From positions 1 through 64,000 of the forward strand of contig CAZVLB010000015.1 in NCBI GenBank assembly GCA_964627935.1: 64,000 nt of DNA, in the 5' to 3' direction. The stretch is from JAABVY01 sp964627935. GTDB lineage: Bacteria > Zixibacteria > MSB-5A5 > JAABVY01. Below are positions 43,070 through 52,165 of this stretch, piece after piece. Position numbers and translations under genes: made by a program. The notes under the pieces were generated by a model. The model made no database searches. It worked only from the letters and a program-made list of their open reading frames with translations, and was not told where the DNA came from. Position 1 is the stretch's first letter. Each line of letters begins with the position of its first letter.

Positions 43070-43524
43070 AGCGTGATAAGAAATCTTGCCAGTAACTGCA
43101 GAGTGATCAATGCATATATTCCGGCGATTGTGTCATCAATGGTTACCCCCCAGCCGCCGCGCAGACCTTCGGCCATCTTGGCCGGCTCCAGCTTGGCCAC
43201 ATCGAATATACGAAATAGAATAAAGCCTATCAAATAATATCTCCAGTCAGAGGGATCGGGCAAGAAAAGCATCGTAATCGAAATGCCATGGATCTCATCG
43301 ATAACAATTCTCTTGGCATCATGCCCGAACATCTTTTCCGCCTTGCCTGCGGCCCAGACTGATATCATAAAAAGGAGAAGCACGGCCCCGATCTGATATT
43401 CTATTCCCAGGGGATAAAGAAAAAAGCACAGCACACTGCCCGGAATCGTGCCCCAGGTTCCCGCGAAGGGACGAAGGTAGCCGACTCCCAGACCGGTTGC
43501 GATCGCTTTTACGATAGTTCTCAT
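43066..43524 (-). CDS. pgpA: phosphatidylglycerophosphatase A
   Basis: The 152-residue membrane protein has the PgpA motifs YLRPFAGTWGTIPGSVLCFFLYP near the N-terminus and RIVIDEIHGISITMLFL, and a C-terminal block RGGWGVTIDDTIAGIYA. It dephosphorylates phosphatidylglycerophosphate. It directly follows pgsA, whose product makes its substrate, so the pair completes phosphatidylglycerol synthesis. Confidence 0.92.
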   Translation of the reverse strand: MRTIVKAIATGLGVGYLRPFAGTWGTIPGSVLCFFLYPLGIEYQIGAVLLLFMISVWAAGKAEKMFGHDAKRIVIDEIHGISITMLFLPDPSDWRYYLIGFILFRIFDVAKLEPAKMAEGLRGGWGVTIDDTIAGIYALITLQLLARFLITL

Positions 43525-43528
43525 ACAG

Positions 43529-44116
43529 CTATTTTAAGACATTTTTCAGTAGATAGAAATATTTAACAAGATAGTCTATTCCGGTGGCAACCGTTATCAC
43601 CATGGCCACGAATATCAGCCCATCAAAAAATGTATACACCGCCGGATCATCTAGGATACCCCATTGGCCCCCCATGGCCGGCACGAAAGTCTGCAGGTTG
43701 ATATATAAAAGAATCAGCCCGATCGCAGTCATCTGCACGAATGTTTTCAGTTTGGCCCACCATGATGGTGTGATTACCATGCCCTTGTATGCCGCCAGTG
43801 AACGCAGGCCCATGATAAAGAATTCCCGAATAATAATCGGCAGAACCATCCAGTTCTTGGCATACCCCAAAAAGACGAATGATATCAACGCTATCGAGGC
43901 CAGGATTTTGTCCGCCAGCGGATCCATGAATTTTCCGAAACCGGTTACGATATTATATTTTCTGGCGATATAACCATCGATCATATCGGTTACAGACGCG
44001 ATAATAAAGATTATCAGAGCGATCAGCCGCGACCATACGCCCTCAATCAGGAAAAAAATCATGAAGATTGGCGAGAGCAGGATGCGGGTCAATGTCAAGC
44101 GATTGGGCCAGTTCAT
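43529..44116 (-). CDS. pgsA: CDP-diacylglycerol-glycerol-3-phosphate 3-phosphatidyltransferase
   Basis: The 195-residue protein has the CDP-alcohol phosphotransferase motif DMIDGYIARKYNIVTGFGKFMDPLADK (D-x2-DG-x2-AR-x8-G-x3-D-x3-D) and four to six helices. It makes phosphatidylglycerophosphate. It is the first gene of the core minus-strand series ending in nnr. Its start region is 700 bases from lpdA, which is divergently transcribed. Confidence 0.95.
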   Translation of the reverse strand: MNWPNRLTLTRILLSPIFMIFFLIEGVWSRLIALIIFIIASVTDMIDGYIARKYNIVTGFGKFMDPLADKILASIALISFVFLGYAKNWMVLPIIIREFFIMGLRSLAAYKGMVITPSWWAKLKTFVQMTAIGLILLYINLQTFVPAMGGQWGILDDPAVYTFFDGLIFVAMVITVATGIDYLVKYFYLLKNVLK

Positions 44117-44215
44117 ATTGAGGTGAATTAAAGGGCTTGCGAGGTTGAAGTCAATCTAAATTGTGCTTTTTATCCGGGCCTAACAATCTTCAAATATATA
44201 AATTAACAAAATTCG

Positions 44216-44340
44216 GCGCAGAATCTGCGCTTGCCCTGTAAAAACCAAACGCTGTTTATGTGCCCTCATAAATCATTGGTATGCAAGCTATTGAATTTGG
44301 AGTCCAGGTGTGCGCAGGAAATAGCGCGCAGAATATGCGC
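44216..44340. promoter_or_regulatory. paired TGCGCA-type palindromes (possible activator sites)
   Basis: GCGCAGAATCTGCGC (44216-44230) and GCGCAGAATATGCGC (44326-44340) are near-identical inverted repeats 110 bases apart. Further GCGCA half sites lie at 44312-44316 and 44350-44354. They are 100-225 bases upstream of the sigma-54-like promoter, the usual place for an enhancer-binding protein. The rest of 44117-44440 has no recognisable gene. Confidence 0.65.
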
Positions 44341-44440
44341 AATTTATCGCGCATGATGGTTTTAAGCATGACTTCAAATTAAAACAGTATCGATAAGCCA
44401 TACAACGATATAGAAACAAATTCCGCAACTGTTCAATATT

Positions 44441-44456
44441 TTGGCACAATCCTTGT
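44441..44456 (+). promoter_or_regulatory. sigma-54-like promoter
   Basis: TTGGCACAATCCTTGT matches the -24/-12 consensus (YTGGCAC-N5-TTGCW) with correct spacing; the -12 C is T. The start of transcription would be near 44467. Confidence 0.6.
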
Positions 44457-44466
44457 TTATATATAG

Positions 44467-44558
44467 GCGTGAAGTCAGTTACTCTTAAATGGCGGTGATA
44501 GGGTACGAAGAGGAGGGGATAAGGGATCTCTTAAACAAGAGATCCCTCTCTCTCTTTT
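44467..44558 (+). ncRNA. candidate small RNA or leader ending in a hairpin
   Basis: Downstream of the sigma-54-like promoter, no long frame is seen. The segment has a purine-rich stretch with several GGA triplets (GAGGAGGGGATAAGGG, 44509-44524) and ends in the perfect hairpin GGGATCTCTT-AAAC-AAGAGATCCC (44523-44546) followed by TCTCTCTCTTTT. It could be a free small RNA or the attenuated leader of lpdA. ATGGCGGT (44489-44496) can pair with ACCGCCAT (44630-44637), past the hairpin, so a longer fold is also possible. Confidence 0.45.
44523..44558 (+). terminator. hairpin with U-rich tail
   Basis: Ten perfect pairs, loop AAAC, followed by TCTCTCTCTTTTC. The tail is interrupted by C, so it may be a weak or regulated terminator. 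Confidence 0.6.
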
Positions 44559-44825
44559 CAGGTTCCTCACAAAAAAGCACGCAAGTGTCCATGTAAATTC
44601 TGTCGCCTCTTTTCTACACACATCTCTCGACCGCCATTAATCCAGCTAAAAAATACATATCATCCCCTTACCCTTCGTATAGCCTCACAGTTATTATCAA
44701 AAAATTATCACTGCACAGTTGACATCTGTCCGGAAAAACCTCATTTTCCCCAAACATATTTCAGCTTAAGATGTTATATCTCAAATTGATGTTGCAAATA
44801 CAATCCGCTATAGAAAGGAATTGAT

Positions 44826-46229
44826 GTGGCTGATGAATTTGATGTTGTCGTGATCGGGGGCGGCCCGGGCGGTTATGTGGCCGCGATCCGTGCCGCGCAG
44901 CTGGGGCTGAAAGTGGCCTGTGTCGAATCCGAAAAACTGGGCGGGGTATGCCTTAACTGGGGATGTATTCCCACCAAAACAATGATTGCCACCGCCTCAC
45001 TTTATAAAAAGATGAACAACGCCGCGCGCTGGGGTATCAAGCTGGAGGGTAATGTCGAGGTCGACTTTGATGCCATGATGGCCCGCAAGGATAAAATCGT
45101 CACCGGACTGGTCAAGGGCATCGCCGATCTCTTTCAGCAGCACGGTGTCGAATACTATCAGGGTTTCGGACGGCTGGGCGGAAAAAATGAAGTGCTGGTT
45201 GAGGGCGCTGATAATTCCGCGCAATCCCTTAAAGCCAAAAATATAATCATTGCCACCGGCAGCGAGCCGGCCAATATTCCGGCTTTTCCACTCGATGGCG
45301 AGTATATAATCTCCTCCAATGACATGGTGCAGCTCAAAAAGGCTCCCAAATCGCTGTTGATTATCGGTATGGGCGTAATCGGCTGCGAGTTTGCATTCCT
45401 GATGAGCATGCTTGGCACCAGGGTTACAATGGTGGAAATGCTCGATCATGCCCTGCCGCTCGAGGATATTGATATTTCCAAAACTATTGAACGCGAACTG
45501 AAAAAGAACAAGATAAAATTTTACACCGGCCGCAAGGTCGGCAAAGTGGAGATTCAGGAGGGCCAGGGTATCCGTGCTGTCCTGGATGACAATACCGAAA
45601 TTGAGGCCGAAAAAGCGCTGGTATCGATCGGACGTAATTTCAAAGTGGCCAACCTGGGTCTTGAGGATCTCGGTATCGAGCAGAACAAAAACCATTCGAT
45701 CAAAGTTAACCATAAGATGCAGACCAATATCCCCAATATCTATGCCATCGGCGATGTGGCCGGTAAATGGCTCCTGGCCTACACCGCCTCGGCCGAGGGC
45801 GCAATCGCGGCCGCCAATTGTGCCGGGCAGGATGTCGAGATTGATTACAGCGGCGTCCAGAATGCCATTTTCACCAATCCGGAAGTCGGTTCTGTCGGTA
45901 TGCGTGAACAGCAGGCCGAAAAAGAGGGCCATAAGGTCAAAACCGGCCAATTCCTGTTCCGTGTGCTGGGCAAGGCACAGGCCGAGAACGAGATCGAGGG
46001 TCTGGTCAAAATCGTGGCCGATGCCGATTCTGATAAACTTCTGGGTGTGCATATTGTCGGCGCTCATGCTACCGAATTGATCCATGAATGCGCCCTGGCG
46101 GTCAGGAAAGGCCTGACTGTCGAGGAACTCGGCAATGCCTTCCATGCTCATCCGGTGCTTTCCGAGGCTATTCTGGAGGCGGCTCATGATGTGCATGGCC
46201 TGTCGATTCATAATCCCAGGAAAATATGA
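44826..46229 (+). CDS. lpdA: dihydrolipoyl dehydrogenase
   Basis: The 467-residue flavoprotein has the FAD-binding VVIGGGPGGYVAAIRAAQLG, the redox disulfide GGVCLNWGCIPTK, the NAD-binding IIGMGVIGCEFAFLMSMLG, and the C-terminal catalytic HIVGAHATELIHE...HAHPVLSEAILEAAHD with the His-Glu pair. It reoxidises lipoyl groups of 2-oxoacid dehydrogenases or glycine cleavage. The start is GTG 44826 with AAAGGA upstream. No E1/E2 genes are near. Confidence 0.96.
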   Translation: MADEFDVVVIGGGPGGYVAAIRAAQLGLKVACVESEKLGGVCLNWGCIPTKTMIATASLYKKMNNAARWGIKLEGNVEVDFDAMMARKDKIVTGLVKGIADLFQQHGVEYYQGFGRLGGKNEVLVEGADNSAQSLKAKNIIIATGSEPANIPAFPLDGEYIISSNDMVQLKKAPKSLLIIGMGVIGCEFAFLMSMLGTRVTMVEMLDHALPLEDIDISKTIERELKKNKIKFYTGRKVGKVEIQEGQGIRAVLDDNTEIEAEKALVSIGRNFKVANLGLEDLGIEQNKNHSIKVNHKMQTNIPNIYAIGDVAGKWLLAYTASAEGAIAAANCAGQDVEIDYSGVQNAIFTNPEVGSVGMREQQAEKEGHKVKTGQFLFRVLGKAQAENEIEGLVKIVADADSDKLLGVHIVGAHATELIHECALAVRKGLTVEELGNAFHAHPVLSEAILEAAHDVHGLSIHNPRKI

Positions 46230-46366
46230 TGGATTTCGCCGGCTATTTTTAATATTATTGAAACTTGCCATCAGCGCAGACATATATCATATTAGTTGTG
46301 CGATGGATCTGTGAATAAACCCGAATGCAGAATGTATACATAATATAATTAACGGAAGGAGAGACC

Positions 46367-47116
46367 GTGAAAAAGCTTTTAGTCTATGTTTTCTGTGCTG
46401 CTTTTGTACTCTCGCTTTCATCCCTGGCTCTGGCCGAGATGACCGGCGATGAAATCATCAAAAAGTATCTGGAAAACACTGGTGGTATCGAAAATTACAA
46501 GAATCTCGATGCCGTGATGATGACCGGCAAGGGATTCGCCGGAGGTGCCAATTTCAACATGACCATGATCCGCAAGGCTCCCAATATGTCCTATATGAAA
46601 ATGGATTCGGATATGTTCCAGATGGTAGCCGCCTCAAATGGAGAAAAGATCTGGCAGAAATTACCGATGCTCGATGGATATATCTTTGCCGAAGGGGAAG
46701 AGTTGCAAAGACAGCTCGAGAGCAACATGCTCAATCCTTACCTTGATTACCAGAAGAGAGGCGCCAAGGCAAATTATGTCGGCGAAGACAAGGTCAAGGG
46801 GGTCCCGGCCCATAAAGTTGAATACATCATGGCCACTGGCGACACAACTTACATGTATTTTGATCAGGACAACTACAATCTCCTGAAGGAGACCATGCCC
46901 GATGGCGAAATCCTGTTCTCAAAGTTCGAGCAGGTCAACGGATTCACATTTCCCAAGAAGATGACCATGTTCCAGCAGGGACAGCGTATCATGATGGTTA
47001 TCAATGAGATCGAGGTGAATCCCGAAATCGCCGATTCACTTTTTGTGGCTCCCCCGGATTCCCTGGCAGTTCCGGATGAGGTGCTGGAGCAGATGAGACA
47101 GCAGCAGGGACAGTAA
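46367..47116 (+). CDS. LolA-like outer-membrane lipoprotein-sorting protein
   Basis: The 249-residue exported protein has a signal peptide (residues 1-23, MKKLLVYVFCAAFVLSLSSLALA) and a LolA/LolB-type half-barrel pattern: DEIIKKYLENTGGIENYKNLDAVMMTGKG, NMTMIRKAPNMSYMKMDSD, GVPAHKVEYIMATGDTTYMYFDQDNYNLLKETM. Proteins of this kind bind lipids or lipoproteins in the periplasm; many are only annotated as outer-membrane lipoprotein-sorting proteins. GGAAGGAGAG precedes the ATG. A strong terminator follows. Confidence 0.8.
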   Translation: MKKLLVYVFCAAFVLSLSSLALAEMTGDEIIKKYLENTGGIENYKNLDAVMMTGKGFAGGANFNMTMIRKAPNMSYMKMDSDMFQMVAASNGEKIWQKLPMLDGYIFAEGEELQRQLESNMLNPYLDYQKRGAKANYVGEDKVKGVPAHKVEYIMATGDTTYMYFDQDNYNLLKETMPDGEILFSKFEQVNGFTFPKKMTMFQQGQRIMMVINEIEVNPEIADSLFVAPPDSLAVPDEVLEQMRQQQGQ

Positions 47117-47140
47117 GACAGAGTCGAATTTTTGAAAATA

Positions 47141-47172
47141 AAAAAAGCCCCGATAAGTTCGGGGCTTTTTTA
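47141..47172. terminator. bidirectional rho-independent terminator
   Basis: AAAAAAGCCCCGA and TCGGGGCTTTTTTA form a 7-pair GC stem with A-run and T-run on either side. It serves the LolA-like gene (plus) and the STAS gene (minus). Confidence 0.92.
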
Positions 47173-47193
47173 TATTTAGAGCTTACTTATCTG

Positions 47194-47532
47194 TTATTTG
47201 AAAGCTTTGATCGCATCTTCAACCGAATCCTTGACATCGAAAACCTCGGTCAGACGAGAAATGACCATGATTCTTTCCACCTTGTTGGTCAGATTGGCCA
47301 GCTTCAACTCGCCGCCGGCATCCTTGAATTTCTTATAATGATGAATCAGGATCGAAAGGCCTGAGGAATTGATCCAATCGCAGCCTTTCAGGTCGACTAT
47401 GGCCTGCTTTTTTTCTTTACCGATAATCGAATATAGTTTCTCATCCAGTTCGCCGGTATCCGGGCCGCCCATCAGCTGCCCCTTAATCTCAACGACATGA
47501 ACTCCGTCTTTTTCATAAGTGTTGAGCTTCAT
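47194..47532 (-). CDS. STAS-domain anti-sigma-factor antagonist
   Basis: The 112-residue protein has the STAS fold with AIVDLKGCDWINSSGLSILIHHYKKFKDAGGELKLANLTNKVERIM; the Ser-Ser-Gly-Leu motif holds the usual phosphorylated Ser. It would release a sigma factor by binding its anti-sigma kinase. The start is at ATG 47532 with GGAGGAAAAGG upstream; the longer frame to 47622 has no support. No kinase partner is in the window. Confidence 0.88.
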   Translation of the reverse strand: MKLNTYEKDGVHVVEIKGQLMGGPDTGELDEKLYSIIGKEKKQAIVDLKGCDWINSSGLSILIHHYKKFKDAGGELKLANLTNKVERIMVISRLTEVFDVKDSVEDAIKAFK

Positions 47533-47654
47533 TTTTCCTTTTCCTCCAAATATGACAATTACAAAATTTGCATCAATATAAGTATTTTTTGTCCTCAGGC
47601 AACCAAAATACCGCTTCACCAATAAAACCCGGCAAACAGGATTTTGTTCAACGA

Positions 47655-48443
47655 TTATTTGTCGTACTGGAGCAAATGACGAACTGCCGATTCCAAAAGG
47701 CCGATATCCACCTCGGTGTTTTTGCAGGGGCCCTGGGGACGAATATTGGGCAGGCCGATAACCGGAATCTTGGGATTGATCTCAACAAATCCGCTCAAAA
47801 GGTCACGCTCGCATGCTACCGCGATTATTGCACGTGGCATAAGCATGCGGATTTTCTGACGGGCTGCCTGTCCACCCCCAACTGTAAACATCTGGAACTG
47901 ATAGCGTTCCTTGAGTTCACGAAGCTTCCTGAAATAATCACGCCCCAGACAGCGGGGAAGGAGAATCAGAAGCTCCTGGGGTTTTAAGCGCATATTCCTG
48001 AGATGCATGAGTATATTGTGGGCCTTGAGAAATGAATTGACCATTTTGTCGCGCGGGATACCTATGAATTCGCCCACTTTCAAGGTCAGGTTGAGCAGGA
48101 AATTTATGAACCTGGGCACCAGCACCAATGGCGCTATCAGCCGGATATTGAAAAGACTGCAAAAGACGAACAGGCTCAGCCAGATAATTAAAATTACCGC
48201 CAGGCCGAATACAGAATAAACCATGACCCGGGCGAAAAGCGGGGAGATTTCCACTAGCCTGGGATGAATCAGCCACAGAAAAACCAAAACCACGCCAACT
48301 ACGGCAAATACGCCCAGCACCGAAACCAGCAGAAACAGCTTGCGCTTGGTCTTCTCCAGCGATTGCTCGATTTTGCCGTCCCAGTCAACCCATTCATCAC
48401 CAAGATTGCGATGTTCCTTTTTCGAAATATTTTCCTCAGCCAT
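47655..48443 (-). CDS. DUF116 membrane protein
   Basis: The 262-residue protein has two membrane helices (about residues 37-60 and 72-96), then a conserved cytoplasmic part: LLILLPRCLGRDYFRKLRELKERYQFQMFTVGGGQAARQKIRMLMPRAIIAVACERDLLSGFVE, the DUF116 signature with its two cysteines (LPRCL and VACERDL). Function unknown. It directly follows pmbA in the same direction. Confidence 0.86.
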   Translation of the reverse strand: MAEENISKKEHRNLGDEWVDWDGKIEQSLEKTKRKLFLLVSVLGVFAVVGVVLVFLWLIHPRLVEISPLFARVMVYSVFGLAVILIIWLSLFVFCSLFNIRLIAPLVLVPRFINFLLNLTLKVGEFIGIPRDKMVNSFLKAHNILMHLRNMRLKPQELLILLPRCLGRDYFRKLRELKERYQFQMFTVGGGQAARQKIRMLMPRAIIAVACERDLLSGFVEINPKIPVIGLPNIRPQGPCKNTEVDIGLLESAVRHLLQYDK

Positions 48444-48445
48444 TT

Positions 48446-49804
48446 TTATCCTCGACCCACAATTCTGATATTGTTCACTTTAAAAGTCGGCGAACCGATC
48501 ATACCATCGATCGGTTCCCATGACAGATCAAAACATACATCGGAAATGCTTTCAAGCAAGTTAAATAAATTACCGGCCAGCGAAATATTATCCACGGCAT
48601 GAACCACCTGGCCATGCTCGACCAGCAGACCCTTGGCGGGAACCGAAAAATCGGCGGTAGCATGATTTATCCCGGCATGCAGTCCGGAAAGCTCGGTGAC
48701 AATAACTCCCGACTCAGTCCTGGCGACCAGTTCAAGCGGATTGCATTTGCCGGGAAGCATGTAAAAATTCGTAGGATGAATTGCCGGCTTGTTGGAATAG
48801 CCCATCCTGCCGGCATTGCCGGTAGATCTTGTATTACCCTTTTTAGCCGTATATGAATCGTAAAGATAGCTTTTCAAAACGCCTTTTTCTATCACCGAGG
48901 TCTTACCGGTGGGAATCCCCTCGGAATCATATGGTCGAGAAGCCAGCCCTTTGGGCATAGTGCCGTCATCGATTATAGTTACAGTATCCGCCGCCACCTT
49001 ATGGTTAAGCTTGCGACGAAACGGCGATTTGCCTTTTTGCACCGAATCTGCCTCTATCATGCCAAACAGTGAATAGAGAAGCGGAATACCCGCCTCGGGT
49101 GGGAAGATCGCATCGAGACTTCTGCTTTTAATATCCCTGGCATCCAGCATCCTGACCGCATATTCCGCCGCCTTTTCGCCGATCTCCTCCGGTTTCATAT
49201 CATTATAATAACCATACGCTTTGGCGAATCTTCCGGTTTGGGCATTTCCGTCGTTGCGGGCATAACAGTATGCAAACCCATAGCATGAGGTTCCGCTGGA
49301 GGTAACATCGATGCCGCTGGAACTGAGCACTCGATATGTCTCGGTCACATCACCATACAAGATCCACACAAACCCGGCCACACGAGGATCATAAGCAAGC
49401 CCTGCTTTTTCGATCTGGATCGCAGTTTCGATCTTTTGCGATAGAGGAGTTTCCGCCAGCGCTTCATCATAAATCTCGACTATCTCCGAAGTTTGCTCAC
49501 CCTCCCAGACCGGCAGGACGTTAAACGGATCCGGCGTATGAAGACGTGTCGCCTTGACAAGATTGCGAATATTTTCCACGGCACATAACGGTTCGATGCG
49601 GTTGGATGAATAAAAGCCGATCTTCGAATCAACCAGCACACGCATGCCATAACCCTCATCGGTTTTGACATTTACCGATTCGGGCTTTTGATTATTGATC
49701 GTAATTTCCGTCTCGGTTTTCTCGGCCAGAAATATCTCGGCTTTTTCTGCGCCGTTATTTAATGCCGTATCTACCAGGTTTTCGGCGAAATTATCGGATA
49801 TCAT
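48446..49804 (-). CDS. pmbA: TldD/PmbA-family protein, PmbA subunit
   Basis: The 452-residue protein is the non-metal-binding partner of TldD. The N-terminus has NGAEKAEIFLAEKTETEITINNQKPESVNVKTDEGYGMRVLVDSKIGFYSSNRIE; later YDSEGIPTGKTSVIEKGVLKSYLYDSYTAKK, typical of the family, but no HExxxH. TldD/PmbA form a heterodimeric protease that processes peptides. It overlaps tldD by 4 bases. Confidence 0.92.
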   Translation of the reverse strand: MISDNFAENLVDTALNNGAEKAEIFLAEKTETEITINNQKPESVNVKTDEGYGMRVLVDSKIGFYSSNRIEPLCAVENIRNLVKATRLHTPDPFNVLPVWEGEQTSEIVEIYDEALAETPLSQKIETAIQIEKAGLAYDPRVAGFVWILYGDVTETYRVLSSSGIDVTSSGTSCYGFAYCYARNDGNAQTGRFAKAYGYYNDMKPEEIGEKAAEYAVRMLDARDIKSRSLDAIFPPEAGIPLLYSLFGMIEADSVQKGKSPFRRKLNHKVAADTVTIIDDGTMPKGLASRPYDSEGIPTGKTSVIEKGVLKSYLYDSYTAKKGNTRSTGNAGRMGYSNKPAIHPTNFYMLPGKCNPLELVARTESGVIVTELSGLHAGINHATADFSVPAKGLLVEHGQVVHAVDNISLAGNLFNLLESISDVCFDLSWEPIDGMIGSPTFKVNNIRIVGRG

Positions 49805-51213
49805 AAATCACCACCGCTCAGTTCACTTCCGGTTCCGCCCACAACCAGCTTTTTGACCCGTACCGTAGGCATGCCTACACCCACCGGTACCTCCTGGCCC
49901 TTGCCGCAACGGCCCGGCGACGGATCAAGTAACATGTCATTGCCGACCATATCAATATCCCGCAGGGCATCGATACCGACACCCGTAATCGTGGCGCCTT
50001 TGACCGGATAGGTTAGCTTGCCGTCCTCGATCATGTAACCCAGTATGATACTGGTGATAAACCGGCCGGTGACAACATCCACCTGCCCGCCAAAACCGAC
50101 ATCAGCGGCATAGAGCCCCTTCCTTGTAGAACTGATAATCTCCTCAGGATCGTCATCCCCGTCCAGTATATAAGTATTGCGCATACGGGGCAGAGGCGGG
50201 TATCGGAATGACTGCCTGCGGCCCGAGCCGGTCGGCCGGGTGTTCATCTGCGAGGCGGTCAGCCGTGAATGAAGATAGCCGCGCAATATTCCTTTTTCTA
50301 TCAAAAATGTATCCTGGGCCTCGATACCTTCATCATCGAATGCGAAACTTCCGGGGAAACCATCGATCAGGCCGGAATCCTTAATCGTTACCTTATCCGA
50401 AGCCACCTTGCTGCCCACCATCCCTGCAAATGAACTTCCTTTCTGCACAAGGTCCGCCTCCATACCGTGCCCGCAGGACTCATGAAAAAGCACACCATTG
50501 GGCCCCGGCGCAAATACCACAGGCATTTCTCCCGCGGGGCAGTCACGAGCCTCGAGCATCAGAAGTGCCTGTCGACAGGCCTCTTTTACTAGGTTCTCCG
50601 GAGAATATTTGCCCTCCAGGGCCTCCCATCCACGATAAAATGATTTCCCGGACCATCCCAGCTGACGTTCCTTGCCGTTACCGGCATATACGATGGAAAT
50701 AAACTCGATCAGGGCCAGCCTCTGGGTCATGATTTGCTGATCCTCGCTGGAGACAAACAGCACCTCGCGATCGAAATCTGAATAGCGGATTGTGGCCTGC
50801 TTGATTTTGCCGGAATAGCCCCAGGCCGTCTCCTCGGCCGCACGCATCATCTCGATTTTGTGCGGCATGTCGATATCGCGTGGGTCGCGCCGGGGATTAT
50901 AAATGGTTGCCGGGGCAGCCATCGAAAGGCTGACCGATTTCCCCGAGCCCTCACTTTTTAACCCGGAGGCCAGTGTACTGCTCAGCTCCATAATATTTTC
51001 CGGCTTGTGGCTGTCGGCGATTATGCTGAAATCGGAATTATCCCTGATCGCTCGAATACCGATGCCGATTTGATCATGGGCCGAGGTGGATATTTTGTGA
51101 TCATCCGAAACCGCATTGAAATAGCGGCTCTTTTCGGCAAAAATATCGGCGTAATCGGCGCCCGCATCGAGAAGTAGCTGTATGGATTGGGAGAGTGTTT
51201 TCTCGTCTATCAT
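49801..51213 (-). CDS. tldD: TldD-type metalloprotease
   Basis: The 470-residue protein has GPNGVLFHESCGHGMEADLVQKGSSFAG, with HExxxH the zinc-binding motif of TldD, then SFAFDDEGIEAQDTFLIEKGILRGYLHSRLTASQMN and GSGRRQSFRYPPLPRMRNTYI. It degrades small peptides and can mature peptide products with PmbA. The two genes are translationally coupled. Confidence 0.94.
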   Translation of the reverse strand: MIDEKTLSQSIQLLLDAGADYADIFAEKSRYFNAVSDDHKISTSAHDQIGIGIRAIRDNSDFSIIADSHKPENIMELSSTLASGLKSEGSGKSVSLSMAAPATIYNPRRDPRDIDMPHKIEMMRAAEETAWGYSGKIKQATIRYSDFDREVLFVSSEDQQIMTQRLALIEFISIVYAGNGKERQLGWSGKSFYRGWEALEGKYSPENLVKEACRQALLMLEARDCPAGEMPVVFAPGPNGVLFHESCGHGMEADLVQKGSSFAGMVGSKVASDKVTIKDSGLIDGFPGSFAFDDEGIEAQDTFLIEKGILRGYLHSRLTASQMNTRPTGSGRRQSFRYPPLPRMRNTYILDGDDDPEEIISSTRKGLYAADVGFGGQVDVVTGRFITSIILGYMIEDGKLTYPVKGATITGVGIDALRDIDMVGNDMLLDPSPGRCGKGQEVPVGVGMPTVRVKKLVVGGTGSELSGGDL

Positions 51214-51280
51214 CGATGATCCCCTGTTGTCTCAATTATACTACAACTCAAAGCCTTTGGCAAGAATACAAATGACCGCC

Positions 51281-52066
51281 TCAGGACTGCTCAATATTGC
51301 TGACAACATCCTGAATCATACGTGTCCTGCGGAATTCTCTCAGTTCATCGATATCCAGTATCTGGCTCTGAATCCGGGGTCTCTGCTCGTTTTCCGGGCT
51401 GACCTGCCAGATTATTCCCCAGGGCGCGGCCACCAGCGAACGGCCGTTGAGCGGATTTCCGAAGATATCCCCCAGGCCGCAGGTTTTTACCACGAAAGCA
51501 TTGGCCAGCCTGGCCCCGGCCACGAAAATCATTTCGTCCCGCACCTGTTTTTTGAATGGTGAATCATCTTTTAAAAGCGGGGAGATTGTCGGTATGAATA
51601 TTATATCAGCGCCCAGCCTGCCCATTTTGATGAATGCCTCTTTCCTGAGGACATCGGCGCAAATCAGAACGCCAACTTTTAAACCGTCGGTCTCAAATAC
51701 GATGAATTTATTGCCCGGGACTATCCCGTGTTCCTGCTCTTTATCAGTCGGATATCTTTTGCGGTAGGCGGCCAGTTTCTCGCCCCGGCGGTAAACATAG
51801 CTGGTATTATAAAATGATGAACCATTTTTTTCGATCACTGTGCCCGCTATCAGGGTTGTATCCAGTTCATTGGACAGACGGGAAAGGTATTTTGTGTTAC
51901 CGTCATAGCGGGAAGCATAAAGCAAGTAGTCGACAGATTCAGTTGGCAGCAGGAAATATTCGGGCAGGCACACAAAATCCGGCTTCCGTTTGAAAATATG
52001 AATCTTTTCCGCCAGTGAGATACCCCCGCCGATCTTCAACTGGCACAAAACTACATTGATCAGCAT
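51281..52066 (-). CDS. carbon-nitrogen hydrolase (nitrilase superfamily)
   Basis: The 261-residue protein has the Glu-Lys-Cys triad of the nitrilase fold: LPEYFLL (Glu), YRKRYPTD (Lys) and VGVLICADVLRKE (Cys). Members hydrolyse amides or nitriles; the substrate is not known. ATG 52066 with GGAGATGG upstream is preferred over the frame opening at 52090. Confidence 0.88.
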   Translation of the reverse strand: MLINVVLCQLKIGGGISLAEKIHIFKRKPDFVCLPEYFLLPTESVDYLLYASRYDGNTKYLSRLSNELDTTLIAGTVIEKNGSSFYNTSYVYRRGEKLAAYRKRYPTDKEQEHGIVPGNKFIVFETDGLKVGVLICADVLRKEAFIKMGRLGADIIFIPTISPLLKDDSPFKKQVRDEMIFVAGARLANAFVVKTCGLGDIFGNPLNGRSLVAAPWGIIWQVSPENEQRPRIQSQILDIDELREFRRTRMIQDVVSNIEQS

Positions 52067-52165
52067 GACACAACCCATCTCCAAAAACATGCAGGTATTT
52101 TTATTATACAGACGGCCAGGGGAGAAGTTTGTTGCATGAGGAAAATGTAAATCGAAACAGATGGC

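Noticed and set aside
44997..46283. 428-residue open frame on the minus strand opposite lpdA
   Set aside because: It mirrors a clear lpdA gene, has biased composition and no family features; long antisense frames are common in such GC-rich codons.
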